DNA of 22,280 nt from HyVt-560 sp964577195 (GTDB taxonomy: Bacteria; Pseudomonadota; Gammaproteobacteria; UWMA-0217), in contig CAZNYF010000026.1 of assembly GCA_964577195.1 (NCBI GenBank), forward strand, positions 1-22,280, given 5' to 3'. The notes beneath the pieces are model-generated. The model ran no database searches and was not told the DNA's origin. It saw only the letters and a list, made by a program, of their open reading frames with translations. How positions within the stretch are numbered: position 1 is the stretch's first letter; each line of letters opens with the position of its first letter. The position numbers were made by a program, and so were the translations under genes. Shown here piece after piece: positions 21,775 through 22,280 of the stretch.

Positions 21775-21799
21775 GCATAAGCGAAGTGCTTCCTTATGC
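21775..21799. terminator. Hairpin after the NUDIX gene
   Basis: GCATAAG (21775-21781) pairs with CTTATGC (21793-21799), with extra GAAG/CTTC pairing inside. It lies nine bases past the stop at 21808 on the minus strand. No T run follows, so termination is uncertain. Confidence 0.35.
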
Positions 21800-21807
21800 T
21801 AAATCGT

Positions 21808-22280
21808 CTAAAGCAATGCAAGACGCAATAAAGCGGCTACGCTCATTGCATCAGTTATCTCACCATTTTTTGCCATCTCGATTGCCATAGCTAAGGGTAA
21901 CTTCCTGGCAATGATATCTTCAGTCTCTTCAAGACAAACGGTGCCTCTGCTCAGTTCTTTGGCAACGTAAACAAAACCGATTTCATCGGTCACAGAATTT
22001 GAAAGATGGAGGGTTAATAATAACTCAAAAGAGGTGGCAATCAGGCCTGTCTCTTCTTCCAGCTCGCGCCGTGCAGTTTCCGTCGGGTCTTCACCTTGAG
22101 GTGATCCACCTTCCGGAATTTCCCAAGAATATTCACCGAGCGTATAGCGGTGCTGGCCGACCAGCCAAGTGTTGCCGTCATCATCAATCGGGATAATGCC
22201 AACCGCCTGATTTTTAAAACAGACCTTACCGTACTGATTTGATTTACCGGCAGGGTTGATCACCGCATGTTCTTCTATGC
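21808..22280 (-). CDS. NUDIX hydrolase (ADP-ribose pyrophosphatase-like), N-terminus outside window
   Basis: At least 157 residues of a NUDIX hydrolase. The complete box begins GGSPQGEDPTETARRELEEE and ends TGL, preceded by WLVGQHRYTLGEYSWEIPEGG. This is the layout of ADP-ribose or nucleotide-sugar pyrophosphatases of the NudF/GDP-mannose-hydrolase group, which release AMP/GMP plus sugar phosphate. The frame stays open to the window edge upstream of the GTG at 22263 (IEEHAVINPAGKSNQYGKV). The VINPAGK-Y-x-V strand normally follows a further 20-30 residues in this family, so the real start is probably beyond base 22280. It is a paralogue of the NudE gene at the other end of the window, not a copy. 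Confidence 0.88.
   Translation of the reverse strand, partial: IEEHAVINPAGKSNQYGKVCFKNQAVGIIPIDDDGNTWLVGQHRYTLGEYSWEIPEGGSPQGEDPTETARRELEEETGLIATSFELLLTLHLSNSVTDEIGFVYVAKELSRGTVCLEETEDIIARKLPLAMAIEMAKNGEITDAMSVAALLRLALL

Overview
The window looks like a piece of draft chromosome from a gammaproteobacterium. I infer this from complete gammaproteobacterial housekeeping genes: nudE-cysQ, hslR, purB-roxA, rpsO-pnp, a bolA/ibaG-type gene, an rsd/algQ-type gene, kbp, a HugZ-like gene, pyrC and tusE. Base composition is moderate. A GlyGly-CTERM protein and several exported proteins suggest a free-living, possibly marine, Pseudomonadales/Cellvibrionales-like bacterium. That lineage guess is an inference and no 16S gene is present. 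A run of exactly 100 N (4437-4536) marks a scaffold gap.

Layout. 1-1608: minus-strand nudE-cysQ pair with a terminator. 1649-3603: a small exported protein, then a CelD/BcsL-type acetyltransferase broken by a frameshift in an A run. 3628-4014: heat-shock RNA-binding protein Hsp15 (minus). 4144-7459: a truncated membrane protein, the N gap, purB lacking about 13 codons, then the overlapping roxA and GNAT genes. 7507-9788: tRNA-Ser(GCT), a 364-base structured intergenic stretch, a large exported SGNH-hydrolase-like protein, and tRNA-Arg(ACG). 9928-10923: exported GlyGly-CTERM protein (minus). 11158-13531: rpsO-pnp (minus) with an intrinsic terminator. 13699-15073: a BolA-family protein, a conserved HExxH protein and a SlyD-like peptidyl-prolyl isomerase. 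15211-15651: Rsd/AlgQ-like anti-sigma factor (minus). 15880-17438: DUF937 protein, Kbp (BON+LysM) and a HugZ-like protein. 17518-18555: pyrC. 18565-22280, all minus: tusE, a methionine-rich coiled-coil membrane protein, a DUF3187 protein, a CAP-domain lipoprotein and a NUDIX hydrolase running off the window.

The genes do not form one pathway. The recurring themes are translation and RNA metabolism (purB-roxA, rpsO-pnp, Hsp15, TusE, two tRNAs), nucleotide clean-up (NudE, CysQ, the second NUDIX protein, PyrC), and a scattered set of exported proteins of unknown job. I see no CRISPR array, integrase, transposase or defence system. The least explained items are the structured element behind tRNA-Ser, the methionine-heptad membrane protein, the two-module SGNH protein, the GlyGly-CTERM protein and the HExxH protein beside the BolA gene.
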